From positions 3,658,001 through 3,722,000 of the forward strand of contig NZ_CP101466.1 of assembly GCF_024362385.1 (NCBI RefSeq): 64,000 nucleotides of DNA, given 5' to 3'. The position numbers and the translations under genes were made by a program. Positions 43,384-52,330 of this stretch are shown in pieces (position 1 is the stretch's first letter; every line of letters starts with the position of its first letter). The notes beneath the pieces were generated by a model that worked only from the letters and a program-made list of their open reading frames with translations, searched no databases and had not been told where the DNA came from. Origin of the DNA: Arthrobacter sp. DNA4 (GTDB lineage Bacteria; Actinomycetota; Actinomycetes; Actinomycetales; Micrococcaceae).

Positions 43384-44844
43384 CTAGCTGAAGAGCTCGC
43401 TCTTGGGCTGGTTGTTCTTGACCTTCTGCCAGCCAAGCCACAGGACCACGGCAAAGAACGGGATGGTGGCCAGCGTCCACAGGCCCAGGTAGAACACTTC
43501 GCCGTCCTTGCTGGTCATGGTGTCAAAACCGATGAGCACGGTGATGGCGAGCAGGGCGATGAGGCCGGCCCAGCTGGTCCAGGGTGAGCCCGGCATGGGC
43601 AGGCTGGAGACGTTGCCCTTCTTCTTCCGCAGCGCGATCTGGCTGGCGAAGATGGAGCCCCATGTGAAGATCACGCCAATGGAGGCGGTGTTCAGTGCGA
43701 GGTCGAAGGCGTGTGAGCCGCCCAGCCAGATGTTGAGGAGGATGCCCACCAAGTAGACGGCGCCGATGGCGAGGATCGCCGCGTAAGGCACGTGGCGGGT
43801 GGACATGCGGGTCAGCCACTGCGGCGCGTGGCCGTTGTTGGCCATGGTGCGGAAGATTCGGCCAATCGAGTAGAGGCCCGAATTGCAGGAGGACAAAGCG
43901 GCGGTGATCACGATCATGTTCATGACGTCGCCCATCCAGCCCAGGCCCATCTGGCCGAAGACCGTGACGAACGGGGAGGTGCCGGCTTTGTACTGGTCCG
44001 AGGGCAGCAGCATGGCGAGCAGGGTCACGGAGCCAACGTAGAACACGACGATACGGACCACGACGGCGCGGATCGCCTTGGGAACTTCGCGTTCCGGGTT
44101 CTGCATCTCGCCGGCGGTGATGCCCACCAGTTCGATGGCGTTGTAGGCGAAGATCACGGCGTTCAGCACCAGGATCATGACCAGGGCGCCCTTGGGGAAC
44201 ATGCCGCCGTCGGCCGCGAAGAGGTTGTTGACCGATGCGTGGCCGTCGCCCACCTTGGCGTTGGTGACCACCATGAAGGTGCCCACGGCCAGGAAGATGA
44301 CGATGGCGGAGACCTTCAGGACGGAAGCCCAGAATTCGAATTCACCGAATGCCTTGACGCTGAACAGGTTCACGGCCACCAGGAGCACCAGGGCTGCGAT
44401 GGCGGACAGTTCCACGGGGACGTTGGGGAAGAAGAACTGGAAGTACAGGCCGATCGCGATGAGCTCCGCGATGCCGGTCATGGCCCAGTTGATGAAGTAC
44501 ATCCACCCGGAGAGGAAGGCGCCCTTCTTGCCGAACATCTCGCCGGCGTAGCTGACGAACGAGCCGGAGGTCTGGCGGTACATGATGAGCTCGCCCAGGG
44601 CCCGCATGAGCAGGTAGGCGATGACGCCGGCGATGGCGTAGGAGAAGATCAGGGCGGGACCGGTGGAGGCGAGGCGGCCGCCGGCACCCATGAAGAGGCC
44701 GACGCCGATGGCGCCGCCCATGGCGATCATGGTGACGTGGCGTCGGCCCAACGTCTTTTTGTAGCCCTCGGCGCTGAGGGAAGGGTCGACGGCGGAGGAT
44801 GGCGCCGTGCTGTTCTTTAGGTCTGTGGGGGTACTTTGAGGCAC
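43384..44844 (-). CDS. Amino-acid permease (APC superfamily, AnsP/CycA-like)
   Basis: 486 residues with twelve membrane helices. GTG start at 44844 with AAGGA 7 bases upstream; an earlier in-frame ATG at 44877 lacks such a site. MIAMGGAIGVGLFMGAGGRL in helix 1 is the substrate-binding signature, ALGELIMYRQTSGSFVSYAG and YFINWAMTGIAELIAIGLYF are close to those of L-asparagine permease AnsP, and FAYNAIELVGITAGEMQNPE is helix 6 with the conserved Glu. It imports a neutral amino acid, perhaps asparagine, with protons. Stands alone between a terminator and a 208-base divergent promoter region in which I see no clear operator. Confidence 0.88.
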   Translation of the reverse strand: MPQSTPTDLKNSTAPSSAVDPSLSAEGYKKTLGRRHVTMIAMGGAIGVGLFMGAGGRLASTGPALIFSYAIAGVIAYLLMRALGELIMYRQTSGSFVSYAGEMFGKKGAFLSGWMYFINWAMTGIAELIAIGLYFQFFFPNVPVELSAIAALVLLVAVNLFSVKAFGEFEFWASVLKVSAIVIFLAVGTFMVVTNAKVGDGHASVNNLFAADGGMFPKGALVMILVLNAVIFAYNAIELVGITAGEMQNPEREVPKAIRAVVVRIVVFYVGSVTLLAMLLPSDQYKAGTSPFVTVFGQMGLGWMGDVMNMIVITAALSSCNSGLYSIGRIFRTMANNGHAPQWLTRMSTRHVPYAAILAIGAVYLVGILLNIWLGGSHAFDLALNTASIGVIFTWGSIFASQIALRKKKGNVSSLPMPGSPWTSWAGLIALLAITVLIGFDTMTSKDGEVFYLGLWTLATIPFFAVVLWLGWQKVKNNQPKSELFS

Positions 44845-45052
44845 AACTGTTCCTTGTGGGTTGGGGGTTGGCCGCATCCGGTCTTCGTATGATCAAGCTC
44901 ACAAAATTCGGCCTTTAGGCCTGAGGACCAACAGATGTGAGGGTGGATCGGTCGAACTGCCGAAGCTTCACGCGACCTGTACATCTTACAAGACCGTCTG
45001 GAGTGGTACGTGACGCGCACTACACCCCGCCGCCCGGCGATAGGCTGGGACC

Positions 45053-45814
45053 ATGGCAACAGCCCACCGCTTACCGCCCGCTCCGCAGCCCCAGCTCTAC
45101 CGTTTCTCCCCCCTGGACCTGGCGACGCTGTGCCTCTACGTTGCCATTGCGGGGTTCTTCGCGGTGGCCGGAAATGTGCTGGCCCCGCTGCTCCGGCTGG
45201 TGGCCCCGTCCCCGGCAGCAGCCTCCTATGCCGTGAACCTGCTGTTCTATGCCTCGGTCGGAATACTCGCCCTCCTGGCCGCCCGCCGGGTGGTGGCGCG
45301 GGATCTCAAAGTGCTGGCGACCCGGCCCTGGTTCACCCTGCTGATGGTGCCGGCAGCCGTGATCGCGATGATGATCCTGACCGCCGTCGTGGTGGCCGCG
45401 AACGGGCAGGTTGAAACCTCCGCCAACCAGGCCGGACTGCAGGCGCTGATGCAGCAGGTCCCGGCGTGGCTCATGGTGCCTTTGCTGGTGGTGGTGGGTC
45501 CGTTCGTGGAGGAGTACATCTTCCGCCACCTGCTCATCGGCAAGATGTCCAGGCGCGTGAACGTCTGGATCTGCTGCGCCCTGTCCGTGGTGCTGTTCGC
45601 CGCGCTGCACATCGTGGGGCAGGAGGCGCTGACCCTGACTGCCCTGCTCCCCTACCTGGCCATGGGTGCCACCCTGGTGTCCGTCTACATGTGGACCGGG
45701 AAGAACCTCATGTTTTCCTACTTCGTGCACGCCGCCAAGAACCTGCTGGCCGTGATCCTTGTTTACGCCATCCCGCCGGAACTGTTTGACCAGATGCAGA
45801 ACGTCCAGGCCTAG
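45053..45814 (+). CDS. CPBP-family intramembrane glutamic protease
   Basis: 253 residues and about seven membrane helices. VGPFVEEYIFRHLL contains the EExxxR motif and ALHIVGQEAL the first conserved His; the last motif is VHAAKN with a His close to Asn. These are the Rce1/CAAX-protease catalytic residues of the CPBP (Abi) family. Bacterial members process peptides such as bacteriocins or act as housekeeping proteases; no bacteriocin gene is nearby. Role open. Confidence 0.88.
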   Translation: MATAHRLPPAPQPQLYRFSPLDLATLCLYVAIAGFFAVAGNVLAPLLRLVAPSPAAASYAVNLLFYASVGILALLAARRVVARDLKVLATRPWFTLLMVPAAVIAMMILTAVVVAANGQVETSANQAGLQALMQQVPAWLMVPLLVVVGPFVEEYIFRHLLIGKMSRRVNVWICCALSVVLFAALHIVGQEALTLTALLPYLAMGATLVSVYMWTGKNLMFSYFVHAAKNLLAVILVYAIPPELFDQMQNVQA

Positions 45815-45865
45815 GCGCGCGCACAGGACCTTCCGCAACGCCCCGGCCGCCCTTACCGTGGACGG

Positions 45866-46306
45866 ATGGGACTGAACATCCAGATTGTTGTCGATTCCGC
45901 CCGCCCGCATGAGCTTGCCGATTGGTGGGCCGAAACCCTCCAGTGGGCGGTCGAACCCCAGGACGCCGGGTTCATCCGCTCCATGATCGAGCAGGGCTAT
46001 GCCACCGAAAACCAGTCCATGACCCACCGCGGCAACCTGGTGTGGAAGGACGGCGCCGCCATCCGCCCGCCGGAGGAGATTGGCTCGCCGGATCCCGAAC
46101 GGCGCATCCTGTTCCAGACGGCGCCCGAGGGAAAAACGGTGAAGAACCGGGTGCACTGGGACGTCCGGCTGGACGGCAGGGACAAGGATGAGGTGCGGCG
46201 CGAACTAGAGGCACGCGGGGCTTCCTTCCTCTGGTCCGCTCGGCAGGGACCGCATTCCTGGCACACCATGGCGGACCCCGAGGGCAACGAGTTCTGCATC
46301 GGCTAA
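45866..46306 (+). CDS. VOC-family (glyoxalase-like) protein
   Basis: 146 residues. IQIVVDSARPHELADWWAET and the repeat VHWDVRLDGRDKDEVRREL are the two glyoxalase half-domains; HTMADPEGNEFCIG is the characteristic end. The Trp-rich LADWWAETLQW block marks the actinobacterial glyoxalase-6 type. No enzyme activity has been fixed for that group. Located 51 bases after the CPBP protease and 22 bases before menB. Confidence 0.85.
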   Translation: MGLNIQIVVDSARPHELADWWAETLQWAVEPQDAGFIRSMIEQGYATENQSMTHRGNLVWKDGAAIRPPEEIGSPDPERRILFQTAPEGKTVKNRVHWDVRLDGRDKDEVRRELEARGASFLWSARQGPHSWHTMADPEGNEFCIG

Positions 46307-46328
46307 GCACGATTACTAGACTTGGACG

Positions 46329-47282
46329 GTGAGCAACCAGATCCCCGCCCCGGTGTCCGACGTCTTCGATCCCACGCGCTGGCGGGTGGTCTCCGGCTTC
46401 GAGGACTTCCAGGACATGACCTACCACCGGCAGGTCGAGCGGGATTCCAGTGGCGTGTGGGTACGTGACCTGCCCACGGTCCGGATCGCGTTCAACCGCC
46501 CGGAGGTCCGCAACGCGTTCCGGCCCGGCACCGTGGACGAGCTCTACCGCGCCATGGACCACGCCCGGATGACGCCAGACGTCGCCACCGTCCTGCTGAC
46601 CGGCAACGGTCCCTCCCCCAAGGACGGCGGCCACTCTTTCTGCTCCGGCGGCGACCAGCGGATCCGGGGCCGGGACGGTTACCGGTACGCCGACGGCGAG
46701 ACCCAGGAAACCATCGACCCCGCCCGGGCCGGCAGGCTGCACATCCTGGAAGTCCAGCGCCTCATGCGCACCATGCCCAAGGTGGTCATCGCCGTCGTCA
46801 ACGGCTGGGCGGCCGGCGGCGGACACTCGCTGCACGTGGTCTCAGACCTCACCATCGCGTCCCGGCAGCACGGAAAGTTCAAGCAGACGGACGCCACGGT
46901 GGGAAGCTTCGACGCCGGCTACGGCTCGGCGCTCCTGGCCCGGCAGGTGGGCCAAAAGACCGCCCGCGAGATTTTCTTCCTGGCCCGCGAATATTCCGCA
47001 GAAGACATGGTTCGCATGGGCGCGGTCAACGAGGCCGTGGACCACGAACGCCTGGAGGAGGTGGCGCTCGAGTACGCCGCCGACATCGCCCGGCAGTCCC
47101 CGCAGGCCATCCGCATGCTGAAGTTCGCGTTCAACCTGGCCGACGACGGCCTGGCCGGTCAGCAGGTGTTCGCCGGTGAAGCCACCCGGCTGGCCTACAT
47201 GACGGATGAGGCTGTGGAGGGCAAGGAGGCCTTCCTGCAAAAACGCGACCCCGACTGGTCACGCTTCCCGCACTACTTCTAA
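46329..47282 (+). CDS. menB: 1,4-dihydroxy-2-naphthoyl-CoA synthase
   Basis: 317 residues, GTG start. MenB closes the naphthalene ring of menaquinone from o-succinylbenzoyl-CoA. Crotonase-fold blocks: AFNRPEVRNAFRPGTVDELY, GGHSFCSGGDQRIRGRDGY (Ser/Gly of the oxyanion hole), VVNGWAAGGGHSLHVVSDLT and QTDATVGSFDAGYGSALLAR, the last with the Asp and Tyr typical of MenB and not of general hydratases. FPHYF is the family's normal ending. First gene of a menB-menE-menA run. Confidence 0.95.
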   Translation: MSNQIPAPVSDVFDPTRWRVVSGFEDFQDMTYHRQVERDSSGVWVRDLPTVRIAFNRPEVRNAFRPGTVDELYRAMDHARMTPDVATVLLTGNGPSPKDGGHSFCSGGDQRIRGRDGYRYADGETQETIDPARAGRLHILEVQRLMRTMPKVVIAVVNGWAAGGGHSLHVVSDLTIASRQHGKFKQTDATVGSFDAGYGSALLARQVGQKTAREIFFLAREYSAEDMVRMGAVNEAVDHERLEEVALEYAADIARQSPQAIRMLKFAFNLADDGLAGQQVFAGEATRLAYMTDEAVEGKEAFLQKRDPDWSRFPHYF

Positions 47283-47294
47283 GGCAGGACGGCA

Positions 47295-48518
47295 ATGAAC
47301 AGCGAAGCCTCACCCAGCACTGCCCACGGCGGCCCGCTCAACATCGAACCGGCCCTGAAGGCCCTCGCGGCCGCCCTCCACGGCGAGGGTCCCGCCGTCG
47401 AACTGTCCGTTGGACCGGACGGCGGACTGGTGGTGGGCCACGTGGAGACCCCCGGCTGCGACGACGCCGTGGCCGTGGTCCGCACCTCCGGTTCCACTGG
47501 CACGCCCAAGGCGACCCTGCTGACCGTGGAGTCCCTGGCGGCGTCCTCGATGGCCACCGCACTGCGGCTCAAGGGCGAGGGCCAGTGGCTGCTGGCGCTG
47601 CCCGTGCAGTTCGTGGCCGGCATCCAGGTGCTGGTGCGGTCCCTCTTTGCCGGCACCCGGCCGTGGGTCATGGACATGTCCGGCGGCTTCACCCCGGAGG
47701 CCTTCACGTCGGCCGCGCTGGAACTCACGGACAAGATCCGCTTCACTTCCCTGGTTCCCACGCAGCTCCAGCGGCTCCTGGACGATCCTTCGCCGGACAC
47801 GCTCGCCGTGCTCCGCCGTTTCAACGCCATCCTGCTGGGCGGCGCCCCTGCGTCCCCGGCCCTGCTGGATGCCGCCCGCGACGCAGGAGTACGGGTGGTC
47901 ACCACGTACGGTTCCGCGGAAACCTCCGGCGGCTGCGTGTACGACGGCTACCCCCTGGAGGGCGTCTCGGTCCGGGTGGGGGAGGACGGCCGGATCCTGC
48001 TGGGCGGGGACACCGTGGCTGCCGGGTACATCGAGGCCCCGGATGAGGAAACCCGAACATTCTTCGAGGAGGACGGGGTTCGCTGGTACCGCACCAGCGA
48101 CCTCGGCACGATTGACGACGACGGCCGTCTCACCGTGCTGGGCCGGGCGGACGACGTCATCATCACCGGCGGCGTCAAGGTCTCGGCCGGTCACGTGCAG
48201 GAGCAGCTGGAAAAGTCCGACGCCGTCGCAGCGGCTTTCGTGGCCGGCGTCCCTTCCGCGGAATGGGGCCAGGCCGTGGCGGCCTACGTGGCGCTGGCAC
48301 CTGAAGGTGCCGCCGGCAACAGTACGGCCGGTGAAGGCGGACCCGGGCAGGAAGCCGGTGACCCCGGCGTCGTGCTTCAACAGCACTGGCAACGGCAGCT
48401 GGGCGTGCTGGCACCCAAAACGGTCCTCACCGCACCTGCCCTGCGGATGCTGCCCAACGGAAAACCGGACCGGCTCGCCATGGCCGCCGAACTCAGCACC
48501 CGGCACGGGGGAAAGTAG
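47295..48518 (+). CDS. menE: o-Succinylbenzoate-CoA ligase
   Basis: 407 residues. AVVRTSGSTGTPKATLLTVE is the AMP-binding P-loop, VTTYGSAETSGGCVYDG the second adenylation motif, WYRTSDLGTIDDDGRLTVLG the hinge and LRMLPNGKPDRLAM the catalytic Lys block. It activates o-succinylbenzoate with ATP and CoA for MenB. It is shorter than many acyl-CoA ligases, as usual in actinobacteria. It starts 12 bases after menB. Confidence 0.93.
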   Translation: MNSEASPSTAHGGPLNIEPALKALAAALHGEGPAVELSVGPDGGLVVGHVETPGCDDAVAVVRTSGSTGTPKATLLTVESLAASSMATALRLKGEGQWLLALPVQFVAGIQVLVRSLFAGTRPWVMDMSGGFTPEAFTSAALELTDKIRFTSLVPTQLQRLLDDPSPDTLAVLRRFNAILLGGAPASPALLDAARDAGVRVVTTYGSAETSGGCVYDGYPLEGVSVRVGEDGRILLGGDTVAAGYIEAPDEETRTFFEEDGVRWYRTSDLGTIDDDGRLTVLGRADDVIITGGVKVSAGHVQEQLEKSDAVAAAFVAGVPSAEWGQAVAAYVALAPEGAAGNSTAGEGGPGQEAGDPGVVLQQHWQRQLGVLAPKTVLTAPALRMLPNGKPDRLAMAAELSTRHGGK

Positions 48519-48593
48519 AGTGGACCTGCACCACCGCGGCCGGTGCACACGTTCCATCCAGCCGTCTTACCGAAACAACACGAGGTACTAACC

Positions 48594-49475
48594 GTGGCAA
48601 CAGCCGCCCAATGGATCCAAGGCGCCCGACTCCGGACGCTGCCGGCAGCGATCGCGCCGGTGCTGATCGGCACTGCCGCCGCCTACGAAATGGACTCGTT
48701 CCTCCTGCCCAATGCGATCCTCGCGGCGCTGGTGGCGCTCCTGCTCCAGGTGGGCGTGAACTTCGCCAACGACTACTCGGACGGCATCCGCGGGACGGAC
48801 GATGACCGGGTGGGTCCGCTGCGGCTGGTGGGCTCCGGTGCCGCCAAGCCAGAACACGTCAAATGGGCGGCGTTCGGCGCCTTCGCCCTGGCCATGGTGT
48901 TCGGCCTGGTCCTGGTGGTCCTCACCCAGGCATGGTGGCTGATCCTGGTGGGCCTGGGCTGCGTCATGGCCGCGTGGGGTTATACCGGCGGCAAGAACCC
49001 CTACGGCTACATGGGCCTGGGCGACCTGTTCGTGTTCGTCTTCTTCGGCCTGGTGGCCACCCTGGGCACCACCTACACGCAGGCCGGACACATCAGCCTG
49101 TCCTCTGTCATCGGCGCCATCGGCACCGGGCTGATCGCCACCGCGCTGCTCATGGCCAACAACGTCCGGGATATTCCCACCGACATGCAGGCCGGCAAGA
49201 AAACCCTGGCCGTGCGGCTTGGTGACAAGCATGCGCGCGAAAGCTACGTCCTGATGCTTGCCGTGGCCATCCTGCTGGTGGTGATCCTGGCGCCGGGACG
49301 GCCGTGGATCCTGATCGTGCTGCTGCTCATTCCGGCCTGCCTGATGCCGGCCTGGCTGATGATCAACGGCCGCAAGCGCAAGAGCCTGATCCCGGTCCTG
49401 AAGCAGACCGGCCTGATCAACCTCGGCTACAGCGTGCTGTTCTCACTGGGGCTGGTCCTCAGCCACGGGTTCTAG
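48594..49475 (+). CDS. menA: 1,4-dihydroxy-2-naphthoate polyprenyltransferase
   Basis: 293 residues from the GTG at 48594. An integral membrane UbiA-type prenyltransferase with about nine helices: NFANDYSDGIRGTDDDRVGP is the first Asp-rich diphosphate-binding motif, NNVRDIPTDMQAGKKTLAV the second. It joins a polyprenyl chain to dihydroxynaphthoate, making demethylmenaquinone. Its TAG and the convergent DUF4229 gene's TAG share the same CTAG. Confidence 0.94.
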   Translation: MATAAQWIQGARLRTLPAAIAPVLIGTAAAYEMDSFLLPNAILAALVALLLQVGVNFANDYSDGIRGTDDDRVGPLRLVGSGAAKPEHVKWAAFGAFALAMVFGLVLVVLTQAWWLILVGLGCVMAAWGYTGGKNPYGYMGLGDLFVFVFFGLVATLGTTYTQAGHISLSSVIGAIGTGLIATALLMANNVRDIPTDMQAGKKTLAVRLGDKHARESYVLMLAVAILLVVILAPGRPWILIVLLLIPACLMPAWLMINGRKRKSLIPVLKQTGLINLGYSVLFSLGLVLSHGF

Positions 49476-49783
49476 CTCTTCTTGCCGCTGCCCTTGGCGT
49501 TGTTGATGGTGATGTCCGGGTTGGCGTCCAGCAGGGCGTCCTCGGCGTTGGCGTCCTGGACCTCACCGGCCGAACGCATCGGCTTGGCCTTCCCGGAGAA
49601 GCGGTGCTGCAGGGCTGCCGAAGCGGCGTCGCGTTGCTTCTGGAAGAACAGGTAGCTGATGGCAAACGCAATGAGTGCGGCGCAGATCACCGCCATCAGC
49701 GCCCCGACCTGCAGGAGCGCGAACAGGACAAACAGGGGCACGAAGATTGCCAGGCGGATCAGGGAATATTTCAAAAAGGCCAC
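49472..49783 (-). CDS. DUF4229 small membrane protein
   Basis: 103 residues, GTG start. Two close membrane helices (about residues 9-27 and 29-46: LIRLAIFVPLFVLFALLQVG, ALMAVICAALIAFAISYLFF) are followed by QKQRDAAS, the DUF4229 signature, and a charged tail. In many actinobacteria this family is encoded beside menA. Function unknown. Convergent with menA, overlapping by four bases. Confidence 0.85.
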   Translation of the reverse strand: MAFLKYSLIRLAIFVPLFVLFALLQVGALMAVICAALIAFAISYLFFQKQRDAASAALQHRFSGKAKPMRSAGEVQDANAEDALLDANPDITINNAKGSGKKS

Positions 49784-49844
49784 TATTCAAGTTTAGCCGC
49801 CCCGGCCAGCGGCCCCTGCGCGTCCTGACGATAGACTTAATGGC

Positions 49845-50234
49845 ATGCTCTTCCGTGTGGCTTTGGCCGTCGCAGTCCTCGTCATCTTTGTGTATGGCCT
49901 GGTGGACGTGATCCGCACTGAAGGCCGCCTGACCCGGGGCATTTCGAAACCCGCGTGGATAATCGTGCAGATCGTCCTCCCCGTCCTCGGTGCCGTCCTG
50001 TGGCTGCTGATCGGCCGGTCGCGCGGCACTGCGCAGCCGCGGCCCAGCTACCCGCACCCCACCGCCCCGGATGACGACCCGGACTTCCTCCGCAACCTGG
50101 AGGCGCGCCGCCGCAGCCAGGCCGAGGCCGAGCGGCTCAAGAAGCTGCGTGACGAGCTGGAGTCCAAGGCCAAGGAGGACGGCGGGAAGCACCCGCGCGG
50201 CACGGACGAACACGATACCGACGGACTGAAATAA
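49845..50234 (+). CDS. Membrane protein with PLDc_N domain
   Basis: 129 residues. Two membrane helices (about 3-22 and 38-58) form the phospholipase D N-terminal (PLDc_N) unit with GISKPAWIIVQIVLPVLGAV and LWLLIGR; a charged helical C-terminus follows (LEARRRSQAEAERLKKLRDE). There is no catalytic HKD domain. Role unknown. Followed after 5 bases by another small membrane protein. Confidence 0.85.
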   Translation: MLFRVALAVAVLVIFVYGLVDVIRTEGRLTRGISKPAWIIVQIVLPVLGAVLWLLIGRSRGTAQPRPSYPHPTAPDDDPDFLRNLEARRRSQAEAERLKKLRDELESKAKEDGGKHPRGTDEHDTDGLK

Positions 50235-50239
50235 GGCCC

Positions 50240-50824
50240 ATGGCGTCCCCGTTTGGAGGAGAAGAGCGGCGGTTGTCCGCTCCCCCACCGAGGCCCGGTC
50301 TGTCCTACTCAGCGCCACCGCCCATCCCAGTCACTCTCCCTGCGCCGCGGACCGTCCGCACTGCCCGCTCGCTGTGGCTGTTCAGCTTCGCCGCCGGGCT
50401 GGCAGTCCTGCTGGGCTCCTTCGTGGCCCGTGACTCCAATCTGCAGCGGCTTCGCGGGGTGGTGGCGGACATGGCCTCGGGAAGCGATGCGGGATCGGTG
50501 GGAACCGCAGCGAACATCGTGTTCTGGGGCAGCATCGGCGCCCTGCTCCTGGTCACCGTGCTGGAGGCCGCTGTGCTTTCCGCAGTAATGGGCCGCCGGA
50601 CCTGGGGCCGCTGGGCCCTGGTGCTGCTGCTGGCCGGTCATCTGCCCATCATGGTCCTTGCGTCCGCGTTCTTGGTCCCCAGTGGCGCCGCGGGCAGTTA
50701 CGTGGTGATGCTGTGGGGCGCCGAATTTCTCCTGGCCTTCGCCGGGCTGGTGCTCCTGTTCCTGCCGCCCGCGGGAGCATGGCTGAAGCGTCAGCGTCCG
50801 CGGATTGAGCCGCGCGCGTCCTGA
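50240..50824 (+). CDS. Hypothetical four-helix membrane protein
   Basis: 194 residues. A Pro-rich cytoplasmic start (LSAPPPRPGLSYSAPPPIPV) is followed by four predicted helices: about 48-66 (SLWLFSFAAGLAVLLGSFVA), 94-116 (IVFWGSIGALLLVTVLEAAV), 125-145 and 155-178, then a basic tail. I do not recognise the family. It follows the PLDc_N gene by 5 bases and converges on the dynamin genes 14 bases later. Confidence 0.75.
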   Translation: MASPFGGEERRLSAPPPRPGLSYSAPPPIPVTLPAPRTVRTARSLWLFSFAAGLAVLLGSFVARDSNLQRLRGVVADMASGSDAGSVGTAANIVFWGSIGALLLVTVLEAAVLSAVMGRRTWGRWALVLLLAGHLPIMVLASAFLVPSGAAGSYVVMLWGAEFLLAFAGLVLLFLPPAGAWLKRQRPRIEPRAS

Positions 50825-50838
50825 CCTTGCCGGCCGCA

Positions 50839-52330
50839 CTATGCCGATAGCGGCTGCCGCGTCCTGCCCGTGCAATCGGCCAGCACGCCCTCGCAGCTGC
50901 GGATCACCACCCGGCAGGCTTCCACGGCTGACCGTGCAGTCAGCGGGCTTTCAGCGACCGCGCGCCAGCGGCCCAGCACCTGGCGGGCCTGGGCCGCCAG
51001 CACCTCGGGAGCCGAACCGGCCGCCACCCCCAGCCGCTGGGATGCCGTGGCGCCCTGGCCGCCGATGAGCCGTTCAGCTTCGGCCGCCAGTTCCGGGGTC
51101 AGTTCCACCCCCGTGGTCCGCAACGCCGCCAGCAGCCGGAGCTCACGGAAATCGTGCGCGCCGGCCTGCAGGCGCTCCAGGGATGCCGCCACCCGCTCCG
51201 TTCCCGGCCGGGGCCGGCTGGCCAGGAGGTCTTCCACCGCGGCCAGCGCGGTCCTGGCCTTCAGCGCCCCGGCCCTCGCCTGGAACTGCCGGTCCAGCAG
51301 CTCCAGCAGTGGGTCCAGGCCGCTGCGCCGGGCGAGTTCATGGGCCAGGGCTGTTGGCTCCCCGAATCCGTTGCGGACCAGGACCATGGCGAGCCGGATG
51401 CCGAAGAGCCCATAGCGCTCCAGCAGTGATGCCCGGGCCTCTTCCGTCAGTCCCTCCGGTTCGGCGGAGCGGCGGAACCTGTCGGCCGAAAGCAGCATCC
51501 GTTCGCGTGCGGCGCGGTCCAGGGTGGCAAGCAACTGGAGGGCCTCGAAGTCCGCCTGGCGCAGGGTGCGGGCGCTTTGGGCCAGGAGCCCTGCCACCGG
51601 GACAACGCCCAGCGCCAGCTTCCGAAGGTTGGGGTCCCGGCTGTACCGTTCCGCGATGGTGCCGCGGACAGCAGGGAATCGATGCGGTAGCTCCCACCTC
51701 GTCGGCCCGGGACAGCACGGCGATGGCGTTGACGGTGCCCGAGCGTCCCGCCCTGATGTCACGGAAGGACTCCAGGAACCGGATATCGGATTCGTGCAGG
51801 TGCCGCATCAGGTAGATCACGGCATCAGCCTCCGACGGCGTATCCTCCGGGGTCAGGAACCGGAGGGACCGTGCCGACACATCCTGGGAAAGGGAAGCGA
51901 TGCCGGGGGTGTCGATCAGCGTCATGGCCTTCAGCGCCGGCGACGGCCATTCGACGTCGAGGCGCTCCACGTCCTCCGCCCGCACGCCGTCCAGGACGAA
52001 GACCAGGCGCCCGTCCACGCGCTTCAGCGGGAGGTTCCGGGGCACGCCGTCCGTGGGGTGCACGGTAATGCGGGGTGTGCGTCCGTGCCGGTACCACGTC
52101 ACAATCCGGGTGCATTCGCCGGTGTCCGTGGGCGCGATCTCCTCGCCGATGATGGCGTTCAGGAGGGTGGATTTCCCTGCTTTCACCATGCCGGCAACGG
52201 CAATCCTCAGGGGCTCGGCCAACCGCTGCGCGTAGCCCTGCAGCGCCTGGACGGCATCCGGGTCATCCGCATAGGCCTCCAGCGCTTCGCGGATCAGTGC
52301 CGGGGCTCCGGCTGTGGTGGACGCCGTCAT
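50839..52330 (-). pseudogene. Dynamin-like GTPase, IniC-like, one frame break
   Basis: About 497 residues if read through. The GTPase domain has G1 GMVKAGKSTLLNAI (residues 47-60), G3 in TLIDTPGIASLS and G4 in VLSRADEVG. Near 51685 the frame breaks, continuing as YRIDSLLSAVRGTIAERYSR and a long helical stalk (KLALGVVPVAGLLAQSARTL and on). Size and place match M. tuberculosis IniC (493 residues), a dynamin-like protein without a clear membrane hairpin. Its ATG overlaps the stop of the IniA-like gene (ATGA), so the two GTPases are made together and may work as a pair on the membrane. Confidence 0.85.

Noticed and set aside
43792..44820. Long plus-strand open frame opposite the amino-acid permease
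   Set aside because: Composition (His, Asp, Gly, Val-rich) is what results from reading a membrane-protein gene backwards; no start signal and no domain.
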